The notes: generated from the letters alone by a model not told the origin. 64,000 nt of DNA from Podaxis mareebaensis (GCA_018524725.1 JAEUWP010000547.1:1-64000); one strand, 5' to 3'; shown: positions 10,107-22,822, counted from the first letter of the stretch. Numbers and translations: made by a program.

Positions 10107-12082
10107 ATTCGGCCAAGGTGCAAAGAGCTTTACTGTCTCCTGATTGGGTGAGGAATCGATTATTCACGATTGACCAGAGCTCGTATGCGGACTTGAAGCT
10201 CAACTAGAGGTCGCCAAACGAGCGTTCTGGCCTAGACTTCTTCCTAATCTCCACAGGTAACAAATCTCAATGAACAAATCCCTGGAGTACATGGGGCGGG
10301 TTCACTGGATCTACTTCGCAGATAGCATTGGCTCTGTGCCGATTGGACGGGTTCCAATTGGATACCTGTCAGTGGAAGAGATGTTTGGAGTTGTCGGGGA
10401 AGACGGCACATCGTTGCGCTAGCGGTTAATGTCGTTGGAAAACGAGGATTGATTGAGTGTCTCGTAGAGAGGGAGTAAATCAGAGAACTAAATCTCGCAC
10501 GCATCACATTGTCAGACATTAATCCTGTGATAATTGAACCGGAAAGGACGGATGGAACTCATGATGTGCTTGCAGTGCATGGTCAGGTATAAGTATGGAT
10601 AACGAGCAGAAGCTGACCAAGACAGGCCAAGAATACTAAACAATGCACGCCCGTGCACGGCAACCGGGTGTGAGTACGGAAAGGGATCAGCTTACACCTT
10701 ATCATAAGCGAAAGAACTCTTGCCCGACTCAATAAACACTTGGCATCACGTATGGGGGAGAGTGAAGCTCTTCTTGTCTTCGGAAACGTTCAAAAGGGTC
10801 GTGGAGCATTCAAGCTGTGGGATAGCAAGACAGGTGCATAAGCCACACGCGGGGATCCATTGCTATGGCCCAAACTATAATCCGAGTGCCACGTAGCACC
10901 GCCGTAATGGCCAGGGAAAAGAGGAAATAGTCTTGATCAAGGTTGAGCCGATGTTCCAATCATTGCTATATTTTCCTTGCAGCGAGGTCGAGAGGGACTA
11001 AAAACGTGATCTGAGATCTGTCGCCCGCGATCTTCTGGGAGAACAGGTTGCGCCAGTTCGCTCATTAATAGAAGACCTGCGATAGGTGTTGAATCGTCAC
11101 ATTCTGTCGAAGAGGAAAAGGAGATAAGTTGTAATCACTGTTTCATGTGCCATCACTGCCAACGTGACCGGCGATTCCAAGAATTCTCAGCTAAGAAGCT
11201 TCGAGGTAGGAGTGACTACTATTCGACGCGAGCGGAACTGGTGGGTATTTTATGGTCATTTTTGAACCGAATAGGATCCGGGGAAGATTGATAGATTTGA
11301 GATAGGGAATATATGTAGGACCTCCTACTACCGGGGCGCATCATTAGGTCCAATGTAAAAGACAAGTAGAATGGCAATCCATTTAAACGCACTGCTACGC
11401 CGCGTCACCTTTTCCGGCCACCTGGGCGAAGTGCTGGGACGTGGGGAAGTCATGAATATTGAATGACATGTGGAAATCGAGAAGTGCCTGCACTCAGAAC
11501 GCTGTGGAGGATAAGTAGTCTGAGAATGTCGACAATAGCCGCCTATACATGGCATCAAGGATTATCTTGCGGAGTAACATCTTGTAATCCCACGAGTGGT
11601 AGAGTCGTCAACCTCCTGTAGACACTGGTAAGAATGACGGGTCTACTCGCTCGACTATTCGTGTGAGGTTGCCTGTCTTGGCCCCACTCTCTCAAACCGG
11701 TTGCAAGAAGTTATCTGTGTGCCTAAGAACTGCTTGATAACGTTTTTGGACATGCCCATGCCCACGCGTCCCCCGACCTTTAGTTGGGCTTTCTACTGGC
11801 GACACACACGAACTTTAGAGGTATCGCCGCATGGCATGTGCAGAGGACACATTGATTGGTAATGATGCGGGGGGCTTTCAAAAAAAAACTTGAGGCGACA
11901 GGTTAACAACAAGGATGTCCTGCAATCCTCAGGCCCAGCTTCAATTGGGGATTAAGTTAGTGGCATCATAGGCACGAACTTTGACCAGTATGATTGAGAG
12001 CGCTAAGGCAACATACATAGTGAACACCTATTGTCATAACCTCGATCTCTGGTCCGAAACGTAAGGTACAGTAGTCAAGATA
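10107..12082. other. Gene-poor stretch with decayed fragments
   Basis: I find no gene that can be supported over almost 2 kb. One short plus-strand stretch near 10765-10840 reads LLVFGNVQKGRGAFKLWDSKTG, which looks like a piece of a WD-type repeat, but stops follow at once and no neighbouring exon extends it. An A-run lies at 11880-11889. The remaining frames are short and lack domain content. Confidence 0.4.
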
Positions 12083-13402
12083 TCATATATAACTTGTGCA
12101 AGACATATTGGTTGTTCTTGTACAATCTTTGCAACCGTCAGTCTTCTCAGGGTCGGAAATCAACAAGGGATATACCATGTGCCCACACCCTTTGACTTTC
12201 GTAACTGAAGTCATTGGACGACCGTCAGCCGCGTCACCCAGCGACTCTTGTATAAATTCGGGCCTGTGACAGAGGCTAATCAAGTACTTCGTGTTGTCAG
12301 CAGCAAGAGCAATAACATACACAAAATCATTTCGTGTTCCCCAAATCGCATGGACGGGCAATGTGTGGCACAGTTCACTAAGCCTGAGGATCCCTTCGAA
12401 GTGCGGGTCAACGTCCGGAAACCCTTCAGCCTCGCGTTTCTTGTCGCACTTGAGAGCGACCCTGCCATCTTCCAGTTCATATAAACCGTGTTCCTGCACA
12501 ACGTAACCGGCGTCAGTCGCAAAAGGGAAGAATAGGAGTAAGAAGTATATGTACGACAAGTAGTCGGACTACTCGGGGGTCCCAGGTATTCCACGGAAAT
12601 CGTTGTTGAAAATATAACAATGCTGCTTGTTTCGAGTCCCAACGATCTCTTCTAGAAGAAGTAGCGGAAATAACAAAATCCATCTGAGCGATTTGTTCCT
12701 CGAAGTGCGCATCGAAGAGTTCGCGAGTGACGAGCATCGGCTCTATGAGAATTATACTGATAATGCCCACAGAGGTGAGATTTGGGTAGAACTCGACCGC
12801 AGTATGAACGCTATTGCAGGATGCCAGAGTGTGTTATAGGTCTTGAGCAAAGGAAAAGGGGGCGTACGCTGTAGCTGCACCAGCGGAGTGTCCGCATAGG
12901 ACGAGACGGTGTCCAAGTACGTGATCCGAACGAACGAACTCAACAACTCCTGGGACCCAGTCATATACAGCTATAGCCGAGGTCTCGGTCCAGGAGAGAC
13001 AGAGAGATATACTCGGTACTCACAGACACTATCTGTCCGCTTCCCAAGTAGCTCTCGATTCAATACTGCCGCATCTCCGTGGGTGGGCCAGTCGAACGCC
13101 CAAGCCTCGCGGATCCTATGCTGACCTGGGTTCAACTTTTGCTGCCTATCGAAAAGATACGCTATCACGGGCTCCCACTGCTCCTTGTCTGCCACAGCGA
13201 CTGAGTAACTAGTACTTGCGAAATCCGACAAGCTAAGGGACATACGGCCGCCAATGCAGTGAAAGAACAGGAGTGTCAACCCGTCCTTCGGCGAGGACAT
13301 AGTCGGTATCCTATAGCGCTTAGCTGTCATCTTGAGCGCAGGCCATGATAATCCTCTACGAGACGGGGCGCTGAAGATGAATGGTTGTATATCGAGTGCC
13401 AT
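12083..13402 (-). CDS. Alpha/beta hydrolase family protein
   Basis: An alpha/beta-fold hydrolase of the type common in Agaricomycetes; the substrate is unknown. The start at 13402 gives MALDIQPFIFSAPSRRGLSW. The nucleophile elbow is GHSAG in LVLCGHSAGAAT, with upstream landmarks KEQWEPVIAYLFD and REAWAFDWPTHGDAAVLN; a late VKGCGHMVYPLL carries the probable catalytic His. Four introns restore one frame: after FFHCIG (joining DKEQWEP), after KRTDSV (joining SVYDWVPG), after SAGAAT (joining AVHTAVEFYPN) and after VVRLLV (joining EHGLYELED). All have GT..AG ends, so the gene appears intact. The N-terminal extension MVPCAYTLTTH upstream of the chosen start is possible but less likely. Confidence 0.78.
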
Positions 13403-15292
13403 GTGAGTGGTCAGTGTATATGCACACGGAACCAATAATGAGGTAGGTTATAAATACTCCAGGCTGAGTTGAGACGGCTGTGAGGTGACATGGTCTGCCT
13501 GATCGGGCTTCAAGGTAAGATCCCTCTTCGAGAGAGGCAAGTCCACAAGTCACACTGCACTCCGCAGCCTGCCTGTGGCGGCGAAGCCATCATTTGGGTT
13601 AACTACAAAGCGTGAGAGAACCATTGTTCATATGCGCCTAGTTGCGATTTTCTCATAGATGTCTCTTCTGGAATCGATTTGCATTACTTAGGATTGCGTG
13701 GCCATGTTTATTGCCACAGCTCCTCATTGTGCTCTTGGAGCTCCGTTAGGCGTCTGAGTTAGTGTTGCATCGAATCCTGTCAATCAACCTAGTACTCGGC
13801 GACGATTTCCAAATGGAACATTGTAATTGTGTCTCCTAGAACGCTGAGCTCCAGCCTTAACATGCAATTATCACGTACACCAAGAGAAAGTCCATACGTT
13901 ATGGACGACAAACGATAAAGAAACATGCTGAAAGGTGTCACTTGGATTGCGTCTTGCACCATCGAGGAGTGTGTATGAAAAAGGCGAGATTCCTACAGAT
14001 GTGTATGCTGTCTGTACCCTCGACAGCTAGGACATGGCTTCCGCCACAAGCCAAATACCACAGCCCCTTTAAGCAATCCAGCATCTCGCGTCACCCAACC
14101 GAGACAAAATGGAAAGACCAAACGGGACGTCGATTAGCTGAGGATCTTTCCTTGTCCCTGGCACCGTTTCCGGAAGGTGTGCCAAAGGAAGGAGTCGGAG
14201 GGCCCATTAGCCGGGAAGACAAAGACTCGGAATGAGTGAAGGTGGAGCTAAAGAGATTAATGAGGCTGTCAAATATTTCAGTGGCGACCTCACAATCTGT
14301 GCTCCCGCCATACCCAAGGTTTGAGGTTTACCCACCCCAAGGCTTGCATCTTTCCTTTGAACACTTTACACCAAGACTTTGCCTCTTTCTACACTCAGTC
14401 CCACTCTGAAAGCTTCCCCACGAGTTGCATCTTGAAAGGATTTCTGTCCTCCGTATCATTTCGATCAAGTCTTATTTGAGTGAGGATAATGCGGTAAGTC
14501 ATGCTAGTGTATCACCTAAAGTTTACAACGATCCTTTCGAGCAGCCTGATTTGGTACGTACATTGGTTAGGCAGTGGCGTGTATGGGCGCGTAACATTTC
14601 TTCGAGAATCTGGCCTTCCCTGATCGGTAAAGGCCAGGTTTGGCCAAGATCCACCGCATATGGTGTGTCCGTTGTTGTTCCACCACGAGGGTAATATACG
14701 TGATGGTACTTTAACGGGATTCGTGGGCCTTCTACGGTTCATGAATACATACCGCCTTTCAAGGGAGCACAGACAGAAAGCTCTGGATGCAGTATATTTC
14801 TTGAAGGGGCAATTCTTGCTGGGATGGAACTTCCAGAAGGATGACAACCGGTGCATCAACAACTTGAGTATTTTCCGCACGCGATGGGATTTGTTGACGG
14901 GCACCCCTGGAAGCCACCAGACGAATACGAGGTGCTATGTTCCCATTGGGGCCAGTGGTCGGAGAACCAGGCGAAGCAACGTAGTCCATGCGAGTCTGAT
15001 GAGGCCTGCTCTGACGCCCTCGATCATCGTCATAAAGAAAGACTCAAGCCACTTATAGGAGAGAGAAAATTGTGTCGTCATTGCTGCAAAATGTGTCAAT
15101 AATTCATGGTTGGCCTTGTGACATTAACGTATCTTTTGTGCGCCCTTGTTCCGTATACTCACAGCAACATGTGGAACGTAGCAGACATGCCGCTTGTGGC
15201 AGGTTCCAGAAAACCGAGGCTACTGGTGGGATTAGTAATATAACATTACGTAAACCAGGGCTAATGAGCGGCAGCTGGGGACTCTGACGCTG
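13403..15292. other. Intergenic, no gene supported
   Basis: Several frames of 75-130 codons occur (13942-14235, 14660-15058, 14512-14904), but none has a recognisable domain, and the overlapping frames on both strands are of equal quality. I therefore call no gene. Sequence near 15200-15292 is the presumed promoter of the downstream autophagy gene; no TATA is obvious. Confidence 0.35.
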
Positions 15293-17130
15293 ATGGACTG
15301 CAAGATATGCGAACAACCTCACCGTCAATTCTTCTGTGAAAACTGCCTCAAAACACAGTAAGCTCAACAAAATCTCAGATTAAAGCTCCATTGAAACCCT
15401 TTCAAGTATCAGGGATTTTCGACATCAGACACAGCACTATGCTGCCGACCGCGATGACCAGATAGCCAAGGCCTCCCGGGCCCTCGAACACATAGACGCC
15501 GTCAGGGTACCTCGCGCCCAAGCGGCTGACTACCAAAGAGGAGTAGACAAGCTCTATGAAGGGCTTATGAATCTCAGGAAGGATAACGACAAGAGTTAGC
15601 GTTGCCCTTTAACAGCGAGTAGCTGAGCACATACTTACGTCTAGTTCTTACTCCAGAACGGGACCGTTTACGGATTCTCCGCGAATCACTTGCATCTCGA
15701 AGACGAACGCTTTCGGCTGCAAAGCTTCAATCTCCACGGCCCTCGTCTCAACCTTCCGGTGGTATATCCAGAGAAGCACAGGAGCTATCAAGTCTTTCAG
15801 CAACTATTGCTCGCGCGCGCTCGGGGCTCGTTCAGGAACTCGTGGAGGTCTTTAACGTCGTTGAGGTAGGCGGCAGGCCGCCTATCGGAGGCAAAGCGGG
15901 CACGAAAGGCGAATGGACTATTGGAGATTTAATTTTGCCTGTCCCTGGAGATATACGCCGTGAGTTTCGACTTCTTAACTGAACTTTTCCTTTTCTACCA
16001 CGCATTTCTGCGTTCCTATATGTTGCCGCCTCCTCTTTGTTTTACCTCAACCTTATTTCGCTCTTGTTACCTCTCCACGGCTGCTGGCGCTCCGCCTTAT
16101 ACGGGTCTCAGCCGTACGCTATCGTGATACCACATTTGCTAATTCAAGGACGCAACCCTAACTCCACTTTGACTTTTGCGCAGGATATCCTCCCGATCAC
16201 ATCAACGCAGTTATTACCCACACGATACATTTCCTATCATTGCTCACCTTTTATCTCGGCATTAAGCTGCCCTTTGAGATTACCTGGAGCGGCAAGAAGC
16301 TGGGCGTCGGACAACCATTCATCGGCGCGATCAAGGGTGGCGAGAATGGCGGATGGGCGAAGTACGTTTTCCGCGTCTCACTCTCGCCTGAGGATTTCTA
16401 ACTGAACCATTATTCTTATCATTCTTGAAACCGGAGCAGGTGGTACAAGAAACATCCTCTCCATTTATCTTCCGCATCCGTCGTCTCGTCCCAGAATCCC
16501 TCGTCTCTCAACCATTCCTCGTCTACACCCAGAGGTCCAAGATCCAGTCAACCAATAGGAGGGGAAATGCCACACGATGCGCCGATAACCGAGTCATATT
16601 TTGACTCACTCCCGCCAGAACAGCCACAGTCATCATTCACAACCGCACTCTCGATGTTACTCTATGACGTATCCTACCTCGCCTGGACGCAAAACGTTGA
16701 AGTACCACTTAGTCAGGCCGGTGACGTTCTGAGCAACTTGTGGAGTGTTTGCTGTAGTTCCGATCTTGGCCGGTAAGTCTAAAGTGGCGTGCTTCGGACA
16801 TTTCAAAGGCAAAAATACTAACAAAACTTTGATGATTATTGATGCAGAAAATCACATGAAGCGACACCACTCCTTCCTCCGCCAACACCGGCCTCGTTTC
16901 CCCTGGACTTCGCGCAGCTCCTACAGGCGACGAGCGTTAGCCCTACCTCTCGCGTCCGGGCCTCTCGGGCTGCTGCACCAACATCATCATCACATCCTCG
17001 CATTGGCCAGGGGGGTGCGGTTGGGACAAGAAGTACTATTCCGGGTCAAAGAATGTTTATTGGCGAGAAAATCATCGAGGAAGCGGAGGATGATTGGGAT
17101 TTGGTTGATGAGGACATTGGACTTGATTAA
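15293..17130 (+). CDS. ATG14/UVRAG-type autophagy protein (PI3-kinase complex subunit)
   Basis: A subunit of the class III phosphatidylinositol 3-kinase (VPS34-Beclin) complex that acts at autophagosome or endosome membranes. The protein opens MDCKICEQPHRQFFCENCLK, a CxxC...CxxC arrangement seen at the N-terminus of ATG14. A coiled-coil-like stretch follows (QIAKASRALEHIDAV, then LRILRESLASRRRTLSAAKL and REAQELSSLSATIARA). The conserved UVRAG/ATG14 core comes next: DHINAVITHTIHFLSLLTFY, LGIKLPFEITWSGKKLGV and NGGWAKWYKKHPLHLS, then LLYDVSYLAWTQNVEVPL. It ends with the acidic EDDWDLVDEDIGLD. Five short introns join in frame (for example QDFRHQT at 15414 and GWAKWYKK across 16362-16439). ATG14 is favoured over VPS38/UVRAG by the cysteine-rich start, but this is inference. 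Confidence 0.75.
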
Positions 17131-17556
17131 TTCGTTTGCCATTGGTTGCGATCTGCCTGGTTGCCCTCACTCAAATTTTCTGTGTGTATTTTCCTCTGCA
17201 TTTGTGTACTACTTGAGCCATAGATATTGATTTGAGGTTTGAAATCGACTCTTTTTTCAAGAGCTGAGGGACCTTGGCAACATGACGGATTTGGGAGATC
17301 CTGATGCAACACAACATCCTTTCTCGACCTATCCGACGCCGTTTTACAACAATCTGGCGAAAAAGAAGCTTTAACATGCAAGGTGCTTTATGTCCATCAC
17401 AGAGCGTAGTGACTCGACAGTGACATGGCATCAGCGGATCTAAAACCCCCTCTCGTAACAGCAAGATGCTCTTTTGTGGCAACGGTGTGTTCTCGTATAC
17501 CATGGAAGTTTTCTTTTCCTGCAAACCTCACCTAGAATTGTTCGTTCAGATCCATC
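17131..17556. other. Intergenic, no gene seen
   Basis: Between the autophagy gene and the first small Gly/Asn-motif gene. Frames here are antisense and have no recognisable content. Confidence 0.35.
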
Positions 17557-17943
17557 ATGCCTTGCTTCTACTGCAATAGGATGAAGAAGGTTGTGATTTA
17601 CAACATTGGCGGGGGAACCGCAGTCGCAGACAATGCAGGCACGGTAATTAATTGTATCAGCGGGCAACAGGGAGATCGCGCCAGTGGTAAGTATCAGTAT
17701 CGACGCTGGGAATCGCAGTGTGCTCGAGGCAATTGACGTAAAACTAGGTTGTCAGGGCGCTCCTCAAAACACTACCACGACACAAACGCAAGGTACTACA
17801 GATGATGGGAGCTACGCCAGTTAGTATCACGATGACAATAGATTACTCGTTCTAACTGCATTAATTTGTATCAAGGTTTATCAAAACAGAACGCGAAGTG
17901 GTGGCAAAGGCTCATCAGAGTGATCCCGAGGTTTAGACGATAG
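17557..17943 (+). CDS. Small Gly/Asn-motif protein A (about 89 aa)
   Basis: A three-exon model with clean splice sites. Exon 1 starts MPCFYCNRMKKVVIYNIGGG and ends DRASG at a GTAAGT donor (17691). Exon 2 begins CQGAPQN after an acceptor ending ACTAG. A second intron (GTTAGT..CAAG) converts an apparent TAG stop into codon AGT, and exon 3 ends WWQRLIRVIPRFRR. Residues 12-36 hold a motif built on NIGGGTAVADNAGTVIN, which recurs in two neighbouring genes (18619-19054 and 20423 onward). The basic, amphipathic C-terminus could associate with membranes. The motif resembles short asparagine/glycine amyloid-signalling motifs of fungal NLR-linked proteins in composition and length, but that is inference. 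An additional upstream exon is possible. Confidence 0.5.
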
Positions 17944-18618
17944 TGACAACAGCGATGGGGCGATGAGTACACAGTTAGAGCACAGTTAGTTGACTTTATC
18001 CTTCCTTTTTCTTGCTATTCCATCCACTCCATTTCCCATTGAACTCCTATGTAATATGCGTGCTTGGATCTCGGTCCCGCCGAAGGAACCCTTGTGTTTA
18101 GGGAAGGAGGGATACGTGATGACTTGGACCCGGACAGCTCGCCGCCGTGTGACTTTAATTTGTATCCGGTTCAGCGTTGTGCTCAAGTGAGATGAAGTAG
18201 GTGATCGCGAGTGGTTCCCAATCAATCACAATGAGTCCAAGCAAGTCTCGAGTTGTGCCCGAATTCTCTGGACATGTCTACGTTTGTGACTTAATGTATT
18301 GACTGGGACCCTGACATTTGAATACTTATCTCGGTTGACGAAAGTGAGGAAGATACTTATCAAGGGTCGAGGGCAAAGGGTAGGAGGAATTGGTTTTGAA
18401 CGGATGAAGTTTGTCTAAATAGAGCTTAAGACCCCCTCAACGAGTTTGAAACAAGAGCGTTCCCTGTCCTGAGAGGCACGCACAAGGTACAATGGATTGA
18501 AGTAGAAAAACAGGAGCATACTACTCTTACAAACTACTTAGACAATAAATGAGACCGTTAGCGACGGGATCGCTGTCCAGTCGACGACGGGGCTGAGCTC
18601 CGCCCGCGCCGCGTGGTC
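17944..18618. other. Intergenic, no gene seen
   Basis: Convergent 3' regions of small proteins A and B. Two weak overlapping frames at 17986-18225 have no recognisable product. Confidence 0.35.
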
Positions 18619-19054
18619 TCATACCCGCCTCGGCCATCCTGACCATTCATCAGCGCCACTAAGACGTGAAGCGTATGTAAGGGATCTTCCAAACGTTGCA
18701 TGGTGTTGCTCTCGCAAATCTGATAGGGAGTGACTGGAGCTGCCGCGGGTTCTGATATAAGTCCTGTAAGTTCTGTAGCTAGAATCAACAGGACAGGAAT
18801 CCTGACCGCTAGTATAATTAATCTTGTCCGTCGGGTATTCTTCTGTCTGAGCTGGAGGGTATCGACGGCCTAATCAAGAATATTTCTGTCAGTTGGTCAC
18901 GGGTATCCCGTTTAAAATTCTTACTCTGGTTGTATTCTTGTCTCGAGGCATAATTGTTCACGGTACCCTGGTTTTCTGCAATGGCGGTACCTCCGCCATT
19001 GTTGTTGATGGTAATTTGTTTATTAGAACAGTCTTGGGACGGGCCGGGCAACAT
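18619..19054 (-). CDS. Small Gly/Asn-motif protein B (about 125 aa)
   Basis: I start this gene at MLPGPSQDCSNKQITI (19054) because a TATA element lies about 90-96 bases upstream (19144-19150) and would fall inside any longer reading frame. The motif INNNGGGTAIAENQGTVNNY follows at once. A 55-nt intron (donor GTAAGA after NQS, acceptor GATTAG) joins to an open second exon of about 85 codons, RRYPPAQTEEYPTDK..., ending SGWPRRV at TGA 18619-18621. The tail is rich in Ser, Tyr and Arg and has no recognised domain. A different second-exon frame (ending at 18558) is also open but needs an implausibly short intron. The motif is clearly related to those of proteins A and C, so these are paralogous or motif-sharing genes. 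Confidence 0.5.
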
Positions 19055-19143
19055 GTATCGAAAATGGCTGTGGCGTAAGATAGAAACGCTATCGTCGATA
19101 GCGAGAAAGAAGACGAGGATGGTTTCTGTGGCGGCGAGAGTAG

Positions 19144-19150
19144 TATATAA
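19144..19150 (-). promoter_or_regulatory. TATA element of small protein B
   Basis: TTATATA on the minus strand about 90-96 bases upstream of the chosen ATG at 19054. It is a sensible TATA-to-ATG distance for a fungal gene and helps choose the start. Confidence 0.35.
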
Positions 19151-20422
19151 CCTCGACAAATGCAGGAACATCATGATCTCGCTCACCTAAACTGTACGTA
19201 CTACAGTACTGAGTTGACTGAGGACAGCAGCTACAGCTATGCCCTGGGCGTGCATGTTTGAATGTCGTCGCTACCTTTCGATCGTAGATTTGTGAAGCGC
19301 GCCCTATCAAAAGTGCATTGCATCACAAGTTGTCACCAATCGTTGTCGAGAGCGTCTAACTTGCCTCATGTACTTCATTAACCCCTTCAAGGGTCCTTCA
19401 TTCAGCGATAGTGCAATTTAAGGCCCGAGCCGACGCAAGGGCGCAGAGTCATCGTTACTACATCTTTACCAAAAGAGCAACAAAGGGAGGCTGGCACATG
19501 TAAAGTGGCATCATCGCTGGGCAAAATCAGCGCGTTAACTGCGTTTCGTTGGACGGTCAGATAGGAATTCAGTGTTGTACCAGTTCATGAGTACGCATGA
19601 ATATCCATGAATCACTCTGCTTACGTTCATGAGCCCATGAGTTTGATGCCACGCGCAATGATTAATAAGTAAGGCCTGGGGGAAATTGTATATTCATCAG
19701 TGATTATTCCACCATCTGAGCTTATTGATAATCATGATCTCTACGAATGTATGTACTGTATTGAGCCTGAATATCCATGAACTCGAATTTGCGGACGCGC
19801 CTCAAACTCATGAGTGACACAACACTGGATAGGAATACCAGTCTCAGCTTTTCCAGGCTTCCAGGTAAATTCGAGCTCCCAGATCTATAGTGCGGAAAAC
19901 CATCATTGCTTCAGTTGGCTACAATGTACATTACCAGTGGAATATGAAATCATAGAAACCCCTGAGTATAAGAAGCCAGGAGAAAGGATTCGGAAAAATG
20001 AAGAAAAAGATCATGCCGCCAAGTGGAGGGGAGGCGCTGTCAAGTCGAGTCAACGCTGGAATGTCATTAGTAGCAGGGGTCTTATGTCAAATCCGGCCTG
20101 GAGCAGCCCTCTGCAAGGTATCTTTAACAGTTAATTAGGTAGGAAAGACAGCCCCGAGGATGATTGGCCTGCGCAAGAAACCTCGGAACGATTATATAAG
20201 AGAGCATCCCGTGAGGGTTTTGTCGAAATTGGATAGAATGTGGAATCAGGCACCCAGGCGCTTAATGAAACTCTTGACTAAGTGCATATGCGTTGCAGGC
20301 CGGCACTGTCGGAGGCTCAGGTATGAATGCTGAACAGTCGGGCCGATGTCGCTCATTCGAGGTTTCAACCACGCTTTCTCCTCACCAACATTGTTCCCCT
20401 TTTGAATCATCTATCCATATTC
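19151..20422. other. Intergenic with short repeated AATATCCATGAA words
   Basis: No supported gene. The words AATATCCATGAA and CATGAGT recur (about 19590-19640 and 19770-19815) in both orientations. The frame at 19814-20134 has no recognisable content. Confidence 0.35.
20193..20200 (+). promoter_or_regulatory. TATA element upstream of small protein C
   Basis: TATATAAG about 225 bases before the ATG at 20423; the distance is long but allows a leader or a leader intron. Confidence 0.3.
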
Positions 20423-21145
20423 ATGCCCCTCTTTCAGCAATCATCTAACTTTGACATCAACGGGGGCAACTTCCATGACAATACGAAGCAAATTATTATC
20501 AACAATAATAGCTCGGGAACCGTCTTAGTGGAAAACGTGGGAACGACAAACATCTATGTCGGGGGAACGCATAGGGATCGCAGTGCATGTAGGCTTTGAC
20601 ACTCGAGCTGTGATACGCTGGAATGACGAGCGCGCTCTCAATAGATCGTCAAGATGATGCTCAATGTCATTTGGGGCTGCCGACACAGCAGCGATCAACA
20701 GACGCTTTAGATTATACTGGTTGGTGCTTTCAGACTGTTGGGCCAATGCACGGAAGGATTCACTAACCTTGGACTAGGATACGCCAGTGTAGAGACTCCG
20801 GGTGTCTCCCAACCAGTTTACAGCCAATCCGATGACCCTCCAATTGCTACAAAGGGCGTTCTCCACGATCCCTCCAAAGATCCTGAGGCATATTTCGAGT
20901 GGCAACTTGCAGCACTACATTTACTTAGCAATTTAATGGGGATCAACGAAGAAGCCTTGAAAATGATTCCTTTGGCTTCAGTGCTCGGGGCGCCCGATTC
21001 TGCGCTTCTCCCTCGTGATATCATCGCTTCATCTTCCCCCTCGTCCAGGGGACAGGAAGATCCATTAGACGCCAGTACTTCTGCTCACAGGGACAAGGAA
21101 AGAGGAGGAAATCGGCTAATCTGCCCCGCTGAAGATCACTCCTAG
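20423..21145 (+). CDS. Small Gly/Asn-motif protein C (exon joins uncertain)
   Basis: Exon 1 starts MPLFQQSSNFDINGGNFHDN and continues with INNNSSGTVLVENVGTTNIY, the same motif as in proteins A and B but preceded by the FxxxxNFxINGGxF type of stretch that opens many Agaricomycete NACHT proteins. The exon leaves frame after HRDRSA (about 20585). A second open segment from about 20780 encodes ASVETPGVSQPVYSQSDD, then EAYFEWQLAALHLLSNLMGI and ends AEDHS at 21145. I could not find a single clean intron joining them: the GTAGGC donor gives a stop with the nearest acceptor, and a GTGCAT donor works only with an intron of about 190 nt. The opposite strand of the gap has an open frame of its own (20525-20746). 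Treat the join as provisional; the motif exon is well supported. Confidence 0.4.
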
Positions 21146-22822
21146 GTTAACAACAACACAACCAGGGCGGGGGGCGAATGATAGTGGTAAGAGGGAGCCA
21201 TATGAAAAATCTCCCAATATTCTCGCTATATTTTCGTCTGTCCTCCAACGTCAGTATATCTCAGGGATTACTGGGTATGGTACGTATTCGGTACCATAAA
21301 TTCTCTCCATAGAGCCAGTATACTTCTGGAATATATTGGACCCAGGCTTGTTGAAGACTTGCTGTATTTGTCTCAAGTACACACATATTACTCTTTCGTT
21401 CCCGGTATTCCCGAGGAACCCCCACAGTAGTTGAATCCAGTATGTGAAGAGTTTGCTCCACACACGCCGATGTTGTACCAGGGCATCACTCGAATGTGAA
21501 GACCCAGCGAAGGGGAATGGGCGATTAGAGATCTAATCTTGAGATGATCTATACGCATATCCGAATCACATTTGATTCGGCTTGTCGCACTGCCATCTTC
21601 CACCGCCGAACCTATATCGCGCCTATCCCGTTCTGCTTTCACAGGTACCTACTTCATTTCTCCTCGCTTTACGCATCCCTCCTACAGTGATAGTGTCGGC
21701 TTTTGTCTGCTACGTGAATCTGGTCGTCCTTCTCTCTGTCATGATGTGGCGAAGTTTGTGTTCCTGTTACCCAATTCATAACTCCGCCGCATCAACGTGG
21801 TACCGTGCAAAGCATCCAACGACAAGCTATGACCCTAGCGCTCTGCTTATGATTCGAGATTCGAATTACCTAAAGCGGCAAGAAAGGCGTGTATACCATA
21901 GGGGTGGATCGTTCCGGGTTGAGGGGCTGTTTCAGAGAACGCTTAGCGTCCAGCATTTTAACAATTCAATGGAATAGCTGCGTTTTCATCTAAATGATAC
22001 TTGGATTTAAATACTACTTCGGCTCTCGCCGAGACGGTTACACTCGGGATTTACCGTAACAATACGTCATGGTTCCTCCCGAAATATCATATCTGCCCCA
22101 GTCATAAACCACCGAAGGGCCTCTCGTCCGGACATCGAGTAGGTGTGCTGAGTAATTCATGGAAGATCTGGTGTCAGTCAGGTAAGCTGCTGTGCATGCC
22201 GACCAACCCGAAATTCCAATTTGAATCACTATTCTGATATGGAGGAAAACGACACCCTCTTGCCTCCGGCGACACCGGCTTTATTTCTATAAGGCTTTGC
22301 ACAGCTCTTAATAAGAATTGGAGGATGTCAACTCTCTACCCTGTGCACGGATATCTCGGGGGTCGGCGCCAACTTCATTGCCATTATCTCAAGCTTTGGA
22401 GGAGCGGAGGAGTCGGCCAAGGTTAGTTGAGATTCAATTGAGGAGGATATTGGACTGGACGGTTGGGGATCTTGACGATTCTCCTGCTTTTGTCTCTTCA
22501 ACCTGTCGAATTTTTCATCGTGCACTTATCCGACTTTAGCTAACTGACACTGCAGACGACTGTACAGTCATTATTCAACAGTTATACAGTAGCATCGGCA
22601 GGTGAGACCGCACAGGAGGTAGTGAGGTCCAACGGCGATTAATTGCACGGGGTTTGATTATCTTACTCCTTTGGTATGAAGCCCGAGTCTCTGTAGGATA
22701 TGGTGTTGAGTGGCCTTAGCTGAGGCTCGAAACATAAAAAAATCGTCGAAGCTTGCTCTATTCATATAATCATGTTTAAGGATAAATTACAAGTCTCATC
22801 GAGGCGGCTAGTCGGAGACTAA
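21146..22822. other. Intergenic, no gene supported
   Basis: Several frames of 70-130 codons occur on both strands (for example 21582-21977 and 22001-22237), without recognisable domains or credible splice patterns. This is the 3' side of the P450 gene. Confidence 0.35.

Noticed and set aside
10765..10840. WD40-repeat gene
   Set aside because: Only one partial repeat-like phrase (RGAFKLWDSKTG) is seen, followed by stops, with no second repeat nearby.
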